A stretch of 64,000 nt of DNA from RBG-13-68-16 sp050018455 (GCA_050018455.1 JBEKAA010000008.1:1-64000), one strand, 5' to 3'. Shown: positions 29,026 to 38,175, counted from the stretch's first letter. Program-made: numbers and translations. Notes: generated by a model from the sequence alone, not told the origin.

Positions 29026-29110
29026 GTTGCTCGTGCCCCGCGGCGGACCGGGCGAGCGGGGGCGCAGTCGGCGCCGGTCACGACGGCCGTTCTCCTGATG
29101 ACGCGTCGCA

Positions 29111-29437
29111 TCAGAGGAGTGCGCTCAGCTTCTCCTTGAGGACCTTTTTGTCCGCCGCGCCCACGACCCGGTCCACCAGCTTTCCGTCCTTGAAGAACAG
29201 CACCGTGGGGATCGACTGGATGCCGAACTTGATGGCCGTCTGGCGGTTGGAGTCGACGTCCAGCTTGGCTACGATCGCCTTGCCGGCGAACTCGGCGGCG
29301 AGCGCTTCCACGTGGGGCGCGATCATCTTGCACGGCCCGCACCAGGTGGCCCAGAAGTCCACCATCGCCGGCTTGCCGCTGTTGACCACGTTGGATTCGA
29401 ACGTGGCGTCGGTGACCTGACTGACGTTTTCGGACAT
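29111..29437 (-). CDS. trxA: Thioredoxin
   Basis: 108 residues, the standard length. The active site is W32-C33-G34-P35-C36 within FWATWCGPCKMIAP, and the cis-proline loop is QSIPTVLFFKDG. It is a cytosolic disulfide reductase for ribonucleotide reductase, peroxiredoxins and others. ATG 29437 gives MSENVSQVTD. It is divergent from rsmA, with 169 bp between the two starts. Confidence 0.96.
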   Translation of the reverse strand: MSENVSQVTDATFESNVVNSGKPAMVDFWATWCGPCKMIAPHVEALAAEFAGKAIVAKLDVDSNRQTAIKFGIQSIPTVLFFKDGKLVDRVVGAADKKVLKEKLSALL

Positions 29438-29606
29438 CGCTGCCTTCCTCTCTTCGGGGACCGCCCCGGCTCCCCGTGCCCGCAGGGTTGAAATCGCGAC
29501 GCTCGGCGAGCAAATTCCTCCCGGCTGCCCTGGACCGGCGCGGCGGACCGCCGAGGCCGCTCCCGAACCGCCCGGATGAAGGTATTGTAAGGAGGACGCG
29601 ACGGGG

Positions 29607-30440
29607 GTGGCAACCGTGCGGACGCGGCGGCAGAGGCTCGGGCAGCACTTCCTACGCGATCCCGGGATCGCGCGCGCGATCGCCGCGGCGCTCTCAGGGG
29701 AGCCTCACAGGGTCCTGGAGATCGGGCCGGGGCATGGCGCTCTCACGCGGCCGCTGCTGAAACGCTTCAGCACGGTCCGTTGTATCGAGCTCGACCGCAG
29801 GCTTGCGGCGGCGCTGACCGGCCTGCTGGGGAATCCGGCCGGCCTCGAAGTCCGCTGCGGCGATGCCCTTGAAGAGGACCTGGACGCGCTCGCCGGAGAC
29901 GGCCCGTGGCAGGTCGCCGGCAACCTGCCGTACAGCGTGGCCACGCCGGTCGTGCGTCGGTTGCTGCCGCGGCGGGACCTTTTCACACGCCTGGTGGTGA
30001 TGGTCCAGCTCGAGGTGGCGCGGCGCCTTGTGGCCCCTCCCGGGAGCAGCGAGCGGGGACTGCTGACGCTCGAAGCAGAGGCGTACGCCCGGGGCGAGCT
30101 GCTCTTCACAGTGCCCCCGGGTCGCTTCTCGCCGCCTCCGAAGGTGTTGTCGGGCGTGGTCCGGCTGGAGCTTCGCCCGCCGGCGGTCGAGCAGGAGGCG
30201 CTTGACAGGGCGCTCGCGCTCGCCTCGACGGCGTTCTTACACCGGCGGAAGAAGCTCGCCAATGCTCTCGGCGGACGCGTCGCCGGCGAGGCGGCTGCCG
30301 CATGCGCCGCGGCCGGCGTGGACCCCGGGGCACGACCCCAGGAGCTCGAGCTCGCGTCGTGGCTGGATCTCGCGAAAAGGTTGCCCCCAGACGCCACCCC
30401 GCCGGCAAACGGGCGCCCCCGCCGAGGCGGGGGGCGGTGA
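29607..30440 (+). CDS. rsmA: 16S rRNA dimethyladenosine transferase
   Basis: 277 residues. It dimethylates two adjacent adenosines in helix 45 of 16S rRNA using SAM. Visible motifs are QHFLRDPGIA near the start, LEIGPGHGALT (SAM motif I), the acidic end of strand 2 in CIELDRRLAA, and the catalytic NLPYSVATP. PPGRFSPPPKV is also conserved. The GTG start at 29607 is used, with AAGGAGG about 12 nt upstream; a GTG 9 nt later is an alternative. First gene of a long overlapping run; its stop shares a base with the next start (TGATG). Confidence 0.95.
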   Translation: MATVRTRRQRLGQHFLRDPGIARAIAAALSGEPHRVLEIGPGHGALTRPLLKRFSTVRCIELDRRLAAALTGLLGNPAGLEVRCGDALEEDLDALAGDGPWQVAGNLPYSVATPVVRRLLPRRDLFTRLVVMVQLEVARRLVAPPGSSERGLLTLEAEAYARGELLFTVPPGRFSPPPKVLSGVVRLELRPPAVEQEALDRALALASTAFLHRRKKLANALGGRVAGEAAAACAAAGVDPGARPQELELASWLDLAKRLPPDATPPANGRPRRGGGR

Positions 30441-32062
30441 TGGCGAAGCTTGTGGCGCTCGGCGGGCTCGGGGAGTTTGGGGCCAACTCGATGCTCCTCG
30501 AGGACGACGTCGGCGGGCGGGTCCTGGTGGACGCGGGCGCCGCGTTTTCCGATCTCGCCGCCTTCGGTGTCGGGTACGAGGTGCCGGACTTCGGCGCCCT
30601 GGGGCGGGTCATGCCGTCAACAGCGATCGTGACGCACGCCCACGACGACCACATCAAGGGGCTCGCGTTCCTCCGCGAGGCGCACCAGAGCGTGGAGGTT
30701 CTCGCGAGCCGGACGACGCTGGCGTGGGCCCGGCGCGCCGTCGGGAACGGAGTGCCTCTCTCGGTTCGTGAGCTGAAGGAGGGTGCCAAGGCACCGGCCG
30801 GAGCGTACCAGGTCAGCGTGCTCGGAGTGTCCCACTCGATCCCCGGCACGGTCGCGCTGCGCATCGAGGGTGAGGAGGGCGTGCTGGTGCTCGCGACCGA
30901 CATGCGGTTGGCGCCTTCCGCCCTGGGTGAGAAAACGTCGGAAGAGGTCCTCGCTCGGTGGGGGGACGCCCGCCCCAATGTGCTGTTCCTGGATTCGACC
31001 AACGCCCTGGTCGAGACGGAGCCGCCGTCGGAAGAGGTCGTCGCGGATGCGATCGAGGAGCAGGTGCGCAGGGCGCGCGGTGCGGTGGTTGCGGTGTCGT
31101 TCGCCTCGCAGCTTGGCCGCTTCCGCCAGCTTGCTCGTGCCGCGGCTCAGACGGGGCGGCTGGTCGTGCCGGTGGGCCGTGGTCTGGTCGAGTCGCTCGA
31201 GGTGCAGGGCCAGCTCGGGGGGCTCGGCCTTCCTCCCGGACTGGTTCGTCCGGCCCGCGAGCTGCCCAAGCTCCCGCACGATCGCGTGGTCGTGATCGCC
31301 ACCGGATCCCAGGGCGAGCCGGGCTCGGCGTTCTCGCGGCTGGCGGTCGATCTGCTCCCGGGGTTGCGGTTGCGAGCGGGCGACACGGTGCTGCACGCGG
31401 CGCGGATCATTCCGGGCCACGAGCGCCGCCTGGCCCAGCTCTTCGACCACTGCGTGCGCCGCGGGGCGCGTGTCGTCACCGCGACCGAGGCCCCGATCCA
31501 CGCATCGGGCCACCCGCACCGCGCGGAGCTGCAGCGGCTGCTCGACCTCGTTCGCCCCCGCCTCGTCATCCCGGTGCACGGGCGCCGGCGACACCTCGAG
31601 GCGACCGCGGAGCTCGCGAGGAGCCGGGGCATCGGCACGCTGGTTGTCGAGAACGGCGAGGAGATGGCATGGACCGGCGCCGGAGTCTCCAAGACGGGAG
31701 AGCTCTGCCAGGTCGGCCGCATCCTGCTCGACGATGTCGGCGAGGAGGTGCTCGACCCGGCGATTCTCCGGCACCGCCGCTCGCTCGCGCGCGAGGGCCT
31801 GGTGGTGGCGGTGCTGCCGAGCTCACGCACCGGGCAGGGCCCGGAAGCCGGCGGGCAGCTCCACGTCTCCGGAATGCCTCTGTCGGGCGCCATCCACGAT
31901 CAGCTGGTCTCCGGCCTGGCCGCCGAGCTCGCCCGAGCCGGGCCGCTGGCGCGCCGCGATCCTGATTGGCTGCGCAGTACAATGACGCGTTGGCTTCGGA
32001 GTGAGCTGCGCCGGCGTACGCGCCGCCGTCCGGTTGTGGTTGTGCTGGTGGTGGAGGTTTAG
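30440..32062 (+). CDS. rnj: Ribonuclease J
   Basis: 540 residues, metallo-beta-lactamase/beta-CASP RNase for mRNA decay and rRNA maturation. The start GGLGEFGANS matches the RNase J opening, the metal motif HAHDDH is at residues 66-71, and VLATDMRL, VVSFASQLGRFRQL and the late VIPVHGRRRHL supply further metal and phosphate ligands. It has both endonuclease and 5'-exonuclease potential. The last 20 residues are Arg/Val-rich. Start and stop overlap or abut rsmA and uppP, so this is one transcript. Confidence 0.93.
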   Translation: MAKLVALGGLGEFGANSMLLEDDVGGRVLVDAGAAFSDLAAFGVGYEVPDFGALGRVMPSTAIVTHAHDDHIKGLAFLREAHQSVEVLASRTTLAWARRAVGNGVPLSVRELKEGAKAPAGAYQVSVLGVSHSIPGTVALRIEGEEGVLVLATDMRLAPSALGEKTSEEVLARWGDARPNVLFLDSTNALVETEPPSEEVVADAIEEQVRRARGAVVAVSFASQLGRFRQLARAAAQTGRLVVPVGRGLVESLEVQGQLGGLGLPPGLVRPARELPKLPHDRVVVIATGSQGEPGSAFSRLAVDLLPGLRLRAGDTVLHAARIIPGHERRLAQLFDHCVRRGARVVTATEAPIHASGHPHRAELQRLLDLVRPRLVIPVHGRRRHLEATAELARSRGIGTLVVENGEEMAWTGAGVSKTGELCQVGRILLDDVGEEVLDPAILRHRRSLAREGLVVAVLPSSRTGQGPEAGGQLHVSGMPLSGAIHDQLVSGLAAELARAGPLARRDPDWLRSTMTRWLRSELRRRTRRRPVVVVLVVEV

Positions 32063-32851
32063 ATGACCCACTGGGATGCGCTCGTGCTTGGGATCGTGCA
32101 GGGACTGACCGAGTTCTTGCCCGTGTCCTCGCGCGGGCACCTCGCTCTGGCGCAGGCGCTGATGCCGGGCTTCTCGCAACCCGGCCTGGTGTTCGACGTC
32201 GCGCTCCACCTCGGGACCGTGCTGGCGGTGGTGGCGCTCGAATGGCGCCGCATCGTCGAGGTCGTGCGGCACCGGTACCTCCTTCGCCTGACCGCACAGC
32301 TCGCGCTCGCAATGGTGGGGACTTCGATCTTCGCGCTGCCGCTGCGCCACTGGGCGGAGGATGCGGTCCGCTACCCGCTGCTCATCGCGGCGGGGTTCAC
32401 GGTCACGGCGGTAGTACTGTTGGCGGTTCGCAACCGCGCCGGGCGCATCGAGGGGCGGGGCATGACGTGGGGTGCCTCGGCGGTCGTCGGCGTCGCCCAG
32501 GGGATCGTGGTGCTGCTCCCCGGGATGTCCCGTTCGGGAACGACGATCTGCGCCGGCCTCGCCTCCGGCCTGGAGCGGAAGTGGGCGGCCGACTTCTCGT
32601 TCCTGCTCTCGATCCCGGCGATCCTCGGTGCCGCCGTGGTGGAGGGCTGGACCCATCACGCGGAGCTCGCGGCGGCGCGCGGGCTGCTGGCGCTGGCGCT
32701 CATCGGGGCGCTTACGGCCGCCGTCGTCGGCCTCGCGTCGCTGATTCTTGTGCGTCGGCTCGTGCAGCGCGGCCGGCTGTACCTGTTCGCGTGGTACCTG
32801 CTGCCGCTGGCTGCGGTGACGGCGGCCCTTTCCGTGATGGGCGTCTGGTGA
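32063..32851 (+). CDS. uppP: Undecaprenyl-diphosphatase
   Basis: 262 residues with eight predicted transmembrane helices. It recycles undecaprenyl pyrophosphate to the lipid carrier for cell-wall synthesis. The signature GLTEFLPVSSRGHL (E17) and the second motif LLPGMSRSGTT carry the active-site Glu, Ser and Arg. ATG directly follows the stop of rnj. The length is normal (BacA type about 270). Confidence 0.95.
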   Translation: MTHWDALVLGIVQGLTEFLPVSSRGHLALAQALMPGFSQPGLVFDVALHLGTVLAVVALEWRRIVEVVRHRYLLRLTAQLALAMVGTSIFALPLRHWAEDAVRYPLLIAAGFTVTAVVLLAVRNRAGRIEGRGMTWGASAVVGVAQGIVVLLPGMSRSGTTICAGLASGLERKWAADFSFLLSIPAILGAAVVEGWTHHAELAAARGLLALALIGALTAAVVGLASLILVRRLVQRGRLYLFAWYLLPLAAVTAALSVMGVW

Positions 32852-35229
32852 TGGCGCGCACGCGCGAGGAGATCAGCCGCGAGATCGCCGGATACCTCCT
32901 CGGGATCATGGGCGTCCTCGTGCTGCTCGCGGTGCTGACGTACCACCCGCTCGACCCGTCGCTCTTCTCGGCGGGCAGCGACGTCGTCCACAACCTCCTC
33001 TCGTACGGCGGCGCGGCGATTGCGGGCATCCTCGTAGGTCTCTTCGGCCTGCCCGCGCTGGTTGTGCCGGCAATGATGATGGTGGTCGGCTGGCACTGGC
33101 TGCGCGGACGGAAGCTCGAGTCGCCCCGCATCCAGGGGACCGCCTGGGCGGTCGCGGTGGTCGGTGGGGATGGTGTCCTGGCGACCCTGATCGGGCGCAC
33201 GTCGTACCGGGGCGGCGAACTCGAGTGGGGCGGCGAGATGGGACGGCTGGTCGCCCGCGGCCTCAACGAGTCGCTCGGGCCGATCGCGACGCTCGTGCTG
33301 TGCGCCGCGGCGCTTCTCGCGGGCGTCGTCTTCGGCTTCCGAGGTTCGTTGGTGCTGGTCTTCTCGGGATTCGGCGAGCTGATCGCCCGCAAGCGCTCGG
33401 AGATGGCTGCGCGCTGGTCCCGCGGGCGCGAGGATCGCCGGCGCGGGGAGATGCGCCGCCGGCTCCTGCGCCGTCACCAGGAGCGGCACCCGGGGGCGCC
33501 GCTGCCCCCTCTCGTGGCTCGCGAGCGGTTCGGCGAAGCCCGGTTCCGCATTCGGCGTCTGCACCAGGTGACGATCTGGGAAGAACCGAAACTAAAGAGG
33601 GCCGCGCCGGCGGAACGGCCCGCGGGCTCGGAGCGGCCGGCGGCCCGAGAAGAACCGGTGCCGCGGCCGCAACGCGCGGCGCGGCGCGTCGAATCGATGC
33701 CGGTCCAGGAGGAGTTCGACTTCCCGGAAGCGCCGATCTCGCCGCTGCCCGAGAAGACGATGTTGCTCCCGCCGCCGCCCGCTCCGGAGCTCGATCCCAG
33801 ACAGCTCTCCGAGATGCGCGAGCGCGTCGAGGCCAAGTGCCAGGAGTTCCGCGTGGACGGCAGGGTGGAGGACGTGCTGCCCGGCCCGATCATCACCACC
33901 TACGAGTTCCGTCCCGCGGCGGGCGTGAAGTACGCGCAGGTCGTGCGCCTCGAGGAGGACCTCGCCCTGGGCCTCCAGGTCGAGGCGGTGCGCATCGAGC
34001 GCATCCCGGGGAAGGCGACGGTGGGGATCGAGGTTCCGAACCCGGAGCGCCAGACGATCGTTCTGAGGGAAATCGTCGAGTCCTCCAAGTTCGTCCACTC
34101 CGCCTCCCCGCTCACGCTGGCGCTCGGCAAGGACATTCACGGCCGGCCTTTCGTGGCCGACATGCAGCGCATGCCCCACCTGCTCATTGGAGGGTTCACC
34201 GGTTCGGGCAAGAGCGTCGGCATCAACGCAATGATCATGTCGATTCTGTTCAAGGCGACGCCCGAGCAGGTGCGGTTCATCCTCATCGACCCGAAACAGG
34301 TCGAGCTCGGGATGTACGAGAAGCTGCCCCACCTGCTGACGCCGATCATCTCGGACCCCAAGGAGGCTGCGAAGGCGCTGCGCTGGGCCGTCCGCCAGAT
34401 GCGCGAGCGCTACTCGCTGCTGGCTGCGTGCAAGGTGCGGAACCTCACGCAGTACAACGCGCTGCTGGGCGACTCCGACATGCGTCGGATCGCCGCCGAC
34501 AGCGCCGGGACCGAGGAGCTCAAACCGCTGCCGTTCATCGTGGTCATCATCGACGAGCTCGCCGATCTGATGATGACGTGCGCGAACGAGGTGGAGGACT
34601 CGATCGGACACCTGTCCCAGATGGCGCGTGCGGTCGGGATTCACCTGCTCTTCGCCACCCAGCGTCCGAGCGTCGACATCGTGACGGGCGTGATCAAGGC
34701 CAACTTCCCTTGCCGGATCGCCTACAAGGTGCGCACGCGCTTCGACTCGCGCACCATCCTCGACACCGAAGGGGCGGAGTGCCTGCTCGGCATGGGCGAC
34801 ATGCTCTACCTGCCCGCCGGCACGTCCCGGCCGATCCGGCTGCACGGGTGCCTGGTGCGCGAGGAGGAGATTCTCACGGTGCTCAAGCACCAGCGCCGCC
34901 TGGGCAGGCCGGAGTTCGACCCCGGCGTGCTCTCCGAACCCGAGCCGGGAACGGGGTTTACCGGCGAGGCGGAGTGGGACGACCCGATGTACGACCAGGC
35001 CGCGCGCCTCGTGGTCGGCTCGCGCAAGGCGTCGGCGTCGTACATCCAGCGCAAGCTGCGGCTCGGGTATGCGCGCTCGGCCCGGCTTCTCGATATGATG
35101 GAACAGGAAGGCGTGGTGGGGCCTTCGCAAGGCTCCCGCGGGCGGGAGGTTCTGGTGCCGCCCGATTTCTTCGGCGAAGTGGACGCGACACGGCAGGACG
35201 AAGGCGAGGAGAACCCGACCGATGATTGA
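32851..35229 (+). CDS. ftsK: DNA translocase FtsK
   Basis: 792 residues: four N-terminal transmembrane helices (about residues 12-170), a basic/proline-rich linker (190-320), alpha and beta motor domains and a C-terminal winged gamma domain (about 715-780, SASYIQRKLRLGYARSARLL). Walker A GFTGSGKS is near residue 450 and Walker B VVIIDELADLM near 565. The gamma domain reads KOPS-type polarity sequences and activates XerCD. It pumps chromosome ends through the septum at division. The start overlaps the uppP stop by one base (TGATG). Confidence 0.95.
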   Translation: MARTREEISREIAGYLLGIMGVLVLLAVLTYHPLDPSLFSAGSDVVHNLLSYGGAAIAGILVGLFGLPALVVPAMMMVVGWHWLRGRKLESPRIQGTAWAVAVVGGDGVLATLIGRTSYRGGELEWGGEMGRLVARGLNESLGPIATLVLCAAALLAGVVFGFRGSLVLVFSGFGELIARKRSEMAARWSRGREDRRRGEMRRRLLRRHQERHPGAPLPPLVARERFGEARFRIRRLHQVTIWEEPKLKRAAPAERPAGSERPAAREEPVPRPQRAARRVESMPVQEEFDFPEAPISPLPEKTMLLPPPPAPELDPRQLSEMRERVEAKCQEFRVDGRVEDVLPGPIITTYEFRPAAGVKYAQVVRLEEDLALGLQVEAVRIERIPGKATVGIEVPNPERQTIVLREIVESSKFVHSASPLTLALGKDIHGRPFVADMQRMPHLLIGGFTGSGKSVGINAMIMSILFKATPEQVRFILIDPKQVELGMYEKLPHLLTPIISDPKEAAKALRWAVRQMRERYSLLAACKVRNLTQYNALLGDSDMRRIAADSAGTEELKPLPFIVVIIDELADLMMTCANEVEDSIGHLSQMARAVGIHLLFATQRPSVDIVTGVIKANFPCRIAYKVRTRFDSRTILDTEGAECLLGMGDMLYLPAGTSRPIRLHGCLVREEEILTVLKHQRRLGRPEFDPGVLSEPEPGTGFTGEAEWDDPMYDQAARLVVGSRKASASYIQRKLRLGYARSARLLDMMEQEGVVGPSQGSRGREVLVPPDFFGEVDATRQDEGEENPTDD

Positions 35230-35521
35230 GCTTTCCTGGCAGACGACGACATACCTTGTGACGGCCGTAGGTATCCTGCTCTTCCTGCTGATCGTGAGCT
35301 TCCTCTCCCGGCCGCGGGTCTTCACCCAGTACCTCCAGGCCATGACCGGGATCAGGCTCTCGGCCCGCGACGTGGCCCGCGTGTACAAGCAGCGGGGCAA
35401 GGCCGGCGTACGCGACATGTTCCTCGACTTGATCATCCGCGAGGACCTGAAGAGCGGCCCGCGCATCACCCCGGACTCGGCCCCCGACCTCGAGATCCTT
35501 GCGCCGGAGCCGAAGAGGTGA
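35222..35521 (+). CDS. Small membrane-anchored protein of unknown function
   Basis: 99 residues. One transmembrane helix near the N-terminus (about 9-28, TYLVTAVGILLFLLIVSF) precedes a basic cytosolic part with GIRLSARDVARVYKQRGKAGVRDMFLDLIIRED. The start lies 8 bp inside the end of ftsK, and the stop overlaps the following GTG as GTGA. Tight coupling to ftsK on one side and the decarboxylase pair on the other suggests a real gene. No family is recognised. Confidence 0.75.
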   Translation: MIELSWQTTTYLVTAVGILLFLLIVSFLSRPRVFTQYLQAMTGIRLSARDVARVYKQRGKAGVRDMFLDLIIREDLKSGPRITPDSAPDLEILAPEPKR

Positions 35522-36003
35522 ATGGCTCGCAGCGTCTCGACTCCCTGCGCGCCGCCGGAGTCGAGTTCGTTTCCGGCGTGCCGTGCTCGTACCTGAAGAG
35601 GTTCTTCGCAGGGTGCGGTGAGCTCCCGCCATCGCTGTTCCTGCCGGCGGTCCGCGAGGATCATGCCGTGGCGGCGTGCGCGGGTGCCTGGCTCGGCGGG
35701 AAACGCAGCCTGGCCGCAATGCAGAATTCCGGCCTGGGCTACTGTCTCGAGGTGTTGACCTCGCTCCATCTGATGTACGGCATGCCGCTTCCGATGATCG
35801 TCTCGGACCGCGGCGACCCCAAAGACTACGAGGAGCACAGAATCCTCGGTCAGCGCACCCGGCAGCTTCTCGATCTGTTCGAGATCCCCTGGCTCGAGGC
35901 CAGGCCCGGCATGGTGAGCGAGGAGGCGCGCTGGCTGGTCGACACCTCCGAGCGCGAGCGCAGACCCGCCGTCTTGCTGGTGGGCAAGGAGGCGGACGTA
36001 TGA
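35518..36003 (+). CDS. Thiamine-diphosphate decarboxylase, PYR-domain subunit (ComD/sulfopyruvate decarboxylase alpha-like)
   Basis: 161 residues, the N-terminal (pyrimidine-binding) half of a ThDP-dependent 2-oxo-acid decarboxylase. FVSGVPCSYLK, PAVREDHAVAACAGAWLGGKR (with the cofactor-activating Glu in REDHA) and MQNSGLGYCLEVLTSL match the alpha subunit of sulfopyruvate or phosphonopyruvate decarboxylases. Its partner is encoded directly downstream (ATGA overlap). No coenzyme M or phosphonate gene is nearby, so the substrate is unknown. Confidence 0.8.
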   Translation: MNGSQRLDSLRAAGVEFVSGVPCSYLKRFFAGCGELPPSLFLPAVREDHAVAACAGAWLGGKRSLAAMQNSGLGYCLEVLTSLHLMYGMPLPMIVSDRGDPKDYEEHRILGQRTRQLLDLFEIPWLEARPGMVSEEARWLVDTSERERRPAVLLVGKEADV

Positions 36004-36563
36004 CTCGCGCCGAGGGCGTCGCGCTCGCCCTTTCTCTGCTTGCCGACGACGACATCGTGGTCGCGGCGGACGGAGCAATCGCCCGTGAGGCGTACCGGGC
36101 CCACGATCGCGCCCGCACCTTCTACATGCTCGGCTCGATGGGTCAGGTGGCGTCGATCGCGCTCGGCCTCGCGATGACGCGGCGGGAGCGCATCGTCGCG
36201 CTCGACGGGGACGGCAACCTGCTGATGGGTCTTGGCGGCCTCGCGCTGGTGGGAGGTCTGAAGCCGCCGAACCTGTATCACCTGGTGTTCGACAACGGCT
36301 GCTACGCGACGACCGGAGGCCAGCCGGCGCTCTCGCAACAGGTCGACCTTGCGGCCGCAGCGGCCGGGGCCGGGTACCCCTGGGCGCGGCGCTGCTCCTC
36401 GGCCGGCGGCGCGCGCGAGGGGATGAAGGCCTGGCTCTCGGCGTCCGGCCCGGCGTTCCTCGATCTTGCCGTGGAGACCGCGGATCCCGCTCCCGCTCCG
36501 CGCATCCCGATGACGCCTGAACAGATGGCCGAACGGGTTCGGGATGCCCTCGGACGGACGTAG
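36000..36563 (+). CDS. Thiamine-diphosphate decarboxylase, PP-domain subunit (ComE/sulfopyruvate decarboxylase beta-like)
   Basis: 187 residues, the pyrophosphate-binding half. The ThDP/Mg motif is ALDGDGNLLMGLGGLALVG...FDNGCY (about residues 66-98). FYMLGSMGQVASIALGLA is the preceding conserved helix. It should assemble with the alpha-like subunit into an active alpha/beta enzyme. ATG 36000 follows AAGGAGG. It is the last gene of the rsmA-to-decarboxylase run, ending just before locus D. Confidence 0.82.
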   Translation: MTRAEGVALALSLLADDDIVVAADGAIAREAYRAHDRARTFYMLGSMGQVASIALGLAMTRRERIVALDGDGNLLMGLGGLALVGGLKPPNLYHLVFDNGCYATTGGQPALSQQVDLAAAAAGAGYPWARRCSSAGGAREGMKAWLSASGPAFLDLAVETADPAPAPRIPMTPEQMAERVRDALGRT

Positions 36564-36585
36564 CAGCCCGACTGCGCACGGCGAG

Positions 36586-36672
36586 CGCAGAGGGAAGACG
36601 GAAGACGGAGGACTGAAGACGACCTCAGTCTTCCCTCTCACGTCTACCCTCTTCCCTCTAACCTCTTCCGAC
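36586..36672. repeat. Facing inverted heptamer arrays (locus D)
   Basis: Left arm 36586-36622 reads GAAGACG, GAAGACG, GAGGACT, GAAGAC (period 7). The right arm 36624-36672 contains the opposite-strand type (CTTCCCTCT words). There is almost no loop, so it would make a compact hairpin directly after the decarboxylase operon, where a terminator would be expected. Confidence 0.75.
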
Positions 36673-36754
36673 CCCGCTCAGTTGCGACCCGTTGCGCCGG
36701 CGGGCCTGCAAGCGTAGGCTTACGCTAGAGTTACTGAAACTGGGGGAGGCGGAT

Positions 36755-37162
36755 GTGCCGAAGCTCGTGGTGATCGCCGACAACGTCCCGGAGGTCCGCG
36801 AGACGCTGCGCCAGAGCATCGAGCTGCTCTACCAAGATAAGGTCAGTGCCGGCGACCTCCGCGTCGACACCTACGAGGACGGCAACGGCGTCGTGTCTCT
36901 GTGCGCGCTGACCGCGCCGGACCTCGTGATCCTCGACGTGAACATGCCCGGGCTCGACGGGATCCAGACGTTCTACTGTATCCGGGAGATCTCTCGCGCC
37001 GCCGCCGCCAGGGTCGTTTTCCTGACGGGTTTCGTGGGGTCGGGCGAAGTGCGCTCGCGCATCGACCGGGCGATCGCCGACGGCGCGTGCGGCTGCCTCC
37101 CGAAACCGGCATCCTCTTCCGACATCAAGAGCCTGCTGGACACCCGCGTCTTCGCTGTTTGA
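36755..37162 (+). CDS. Stand-alone response-regulator receiver protein
   Basis: 135 residues, a single CheY-like receiver domain with no output domain. The phosphoacceptor is D61 in VILDVNMPGLDG, with T91 (FLTGF) and K117 (LPKP). The usual first acidic pair is reduced to Asp-Asn (IADN, residues 7-10), which may alter metal binding. The GTG start follows GGGGGAGGCG. An in-frame upstream start (36692) lacks a good ribosome site. The partner kinase is not in the window. It is convergent with ppa (25 bp apart). Confidence 0.82.
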   Translation: MPKLVVIADNVPEVRETLRQSIELLYQDKVSAGDLRVDTYEDGNGVVSLCALTAPDLVILDVNMPGLDGIQTFYCIREISRAAAARVVFLTGFVGSGEVRSRIDRAIADGACGCLPKPASSSDIKSLLDTRVFAV

Positions 37163-37187
37163 CAACTCGCTCCATTACTCGGACATG

Positions 37188-37748
37188 CTAGCCGCGCGGG
37201 CTCTTCTGCCGGTGCATGTACGCGAAGAGCTTATCGTACAGCATCATAGCGTGCTTGACCGCCTTCTTGGCGTCAGCCGGGCCGAGGAAATCCTGCACGA
37301 GCACCTCCTTGGCCTCGAGCTTCTTGTAGTCCTCGAAGAAGCGGCGCACCTCGTTCATCCGGTGAGGGGACAGCTGGCCGATGTCGGAGTACTCGCGGTA
37401 TTCGGGGTCGTCCAGGTGGATGGAGATGATCTTCTCGTCGTTCTCGCCCTGGTCGAGCATGGTCATCATCCCGATCGGCCGGACGCGCAGGATCGAGAGC
37501 GGCACCACCGGCTCCTGCATCAGAACGAGCACGTCGAGGGGGTCGTGGTCGTCGCCCAGAGTCTGCGGGATGAAACCGTAGCTCGCCGGGTAGATCACCG
37601 AGGAGTACAGGATCCGGTCTACGCGGAGGAGGCCCGTCTCCTTGTCCAGTTCGTACTTGACCTTGCTACCCTTCGGGATCTCGATGACGGCCTGGAACTC
37701 GTCGGGCGCATCGGCGCCGATTTGGACGTCGTGCCACGGATGGCTCAT
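37188..37748 (-). CDS. ppa: Inorganic pyrophosphatase (family I)
   Basis: 186 residues. It hydrolyses pyrophosphate to phosphate, driving biosynthetic reactions. The signature DDHDPLDVLVL (residues 66-76) contains the metal-binding aspartates D67, D69 and D72. EIPKGSKVKYELDKETG and YPASYGFIPQTLG are conserved substrate-binding segments. ATG 37748 follows GAGGGAGAG. A longer in-frame extension upstream is encoded by repeat DNA (locus E) and is not part of the protein. Confidence 0.95.
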   Translation of the reverse strand: MSHPWHDVQIGADAPDEFQAVIEIPKGSKVKYELDKETGLLRVDRILYSSVIYPASYGFIPQTLGDDHDPLDVLVLMQEPVVPLSILRVRPIGMMTMLDQGENDEKIISIHLDDPEYREYSDIGQLSPHRMNEVRRFFEDYKKLEAKEVLVQDFLGPADAKKAVKHAMMLYDKLFAYMHRQKSPRG

Positions 37749-37797
37749 TGTCTCTCCCTCGAGGACAGGATACCTCGTGAAGTTGCAGTGCAGGGCT

Positions 37798-37957
37798 GAA
37801 AGTCGAAAGTCAACAGTCAACAGTTGACAGTTGACAGTCAACAGTCCAAAGGCTCCTCCCACCCGCAAGACCCTGGACCTGCTTGCGGCTGGGTCTTCGC
37901 TTCTAACTGTCGACTGTGAACTGGGAGGGTGGGTGGGTGGAAACTGTCGGCTGGGAG
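37798..37957. repeat. Inverted heptamer arrays with a G-quadruplex-like tail (locus E)
   Basis: Left array 37798-37847 is in strict period 7: AAAGTCG, AAAGTCA, ACAGTCA, ACAGTTG, ACAGTTG, ACAGTCA, ACAGTCC. The right array begins near 37902 (AACTGTC, GACTGTG, AACTGGG) and runs into GGGAGGGTGGGTGGGTGG (37923-37940), then AACTGTCGGCTGGG. CCTCCCACCC in the loop could pair with the G-tract. It lies between divergent ppa and aroDE. Confidence 0.85.
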
Positions 37958-38175
37958 GTTGGGCGGGGGAACCCCGAGGGTTGACACGCCAATCGAACCT
38001 GGGATAGCGTCGCAACGATGCATCAGGCGATCACGCGGCACCACTTCGGCTACTGGTACTGGCCCGTGAGGCGGTAGGCGGGATTCGCCACCCCGCTTGG
38101 CCGCCGGGCTCGAGCGGGGAGACAAGGTGGCAGCGAACCGACCCCTCCCCGCACCCGGCGGGGAGGTTTGAGTTC

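Noticed and set aside
36692..36754. An N-terminal extension of the receiver protein
   Set aside because: It is Arg/Leu-rich with no conserved residues and no ribosome site; the receiver fold begins at GTG 36755.
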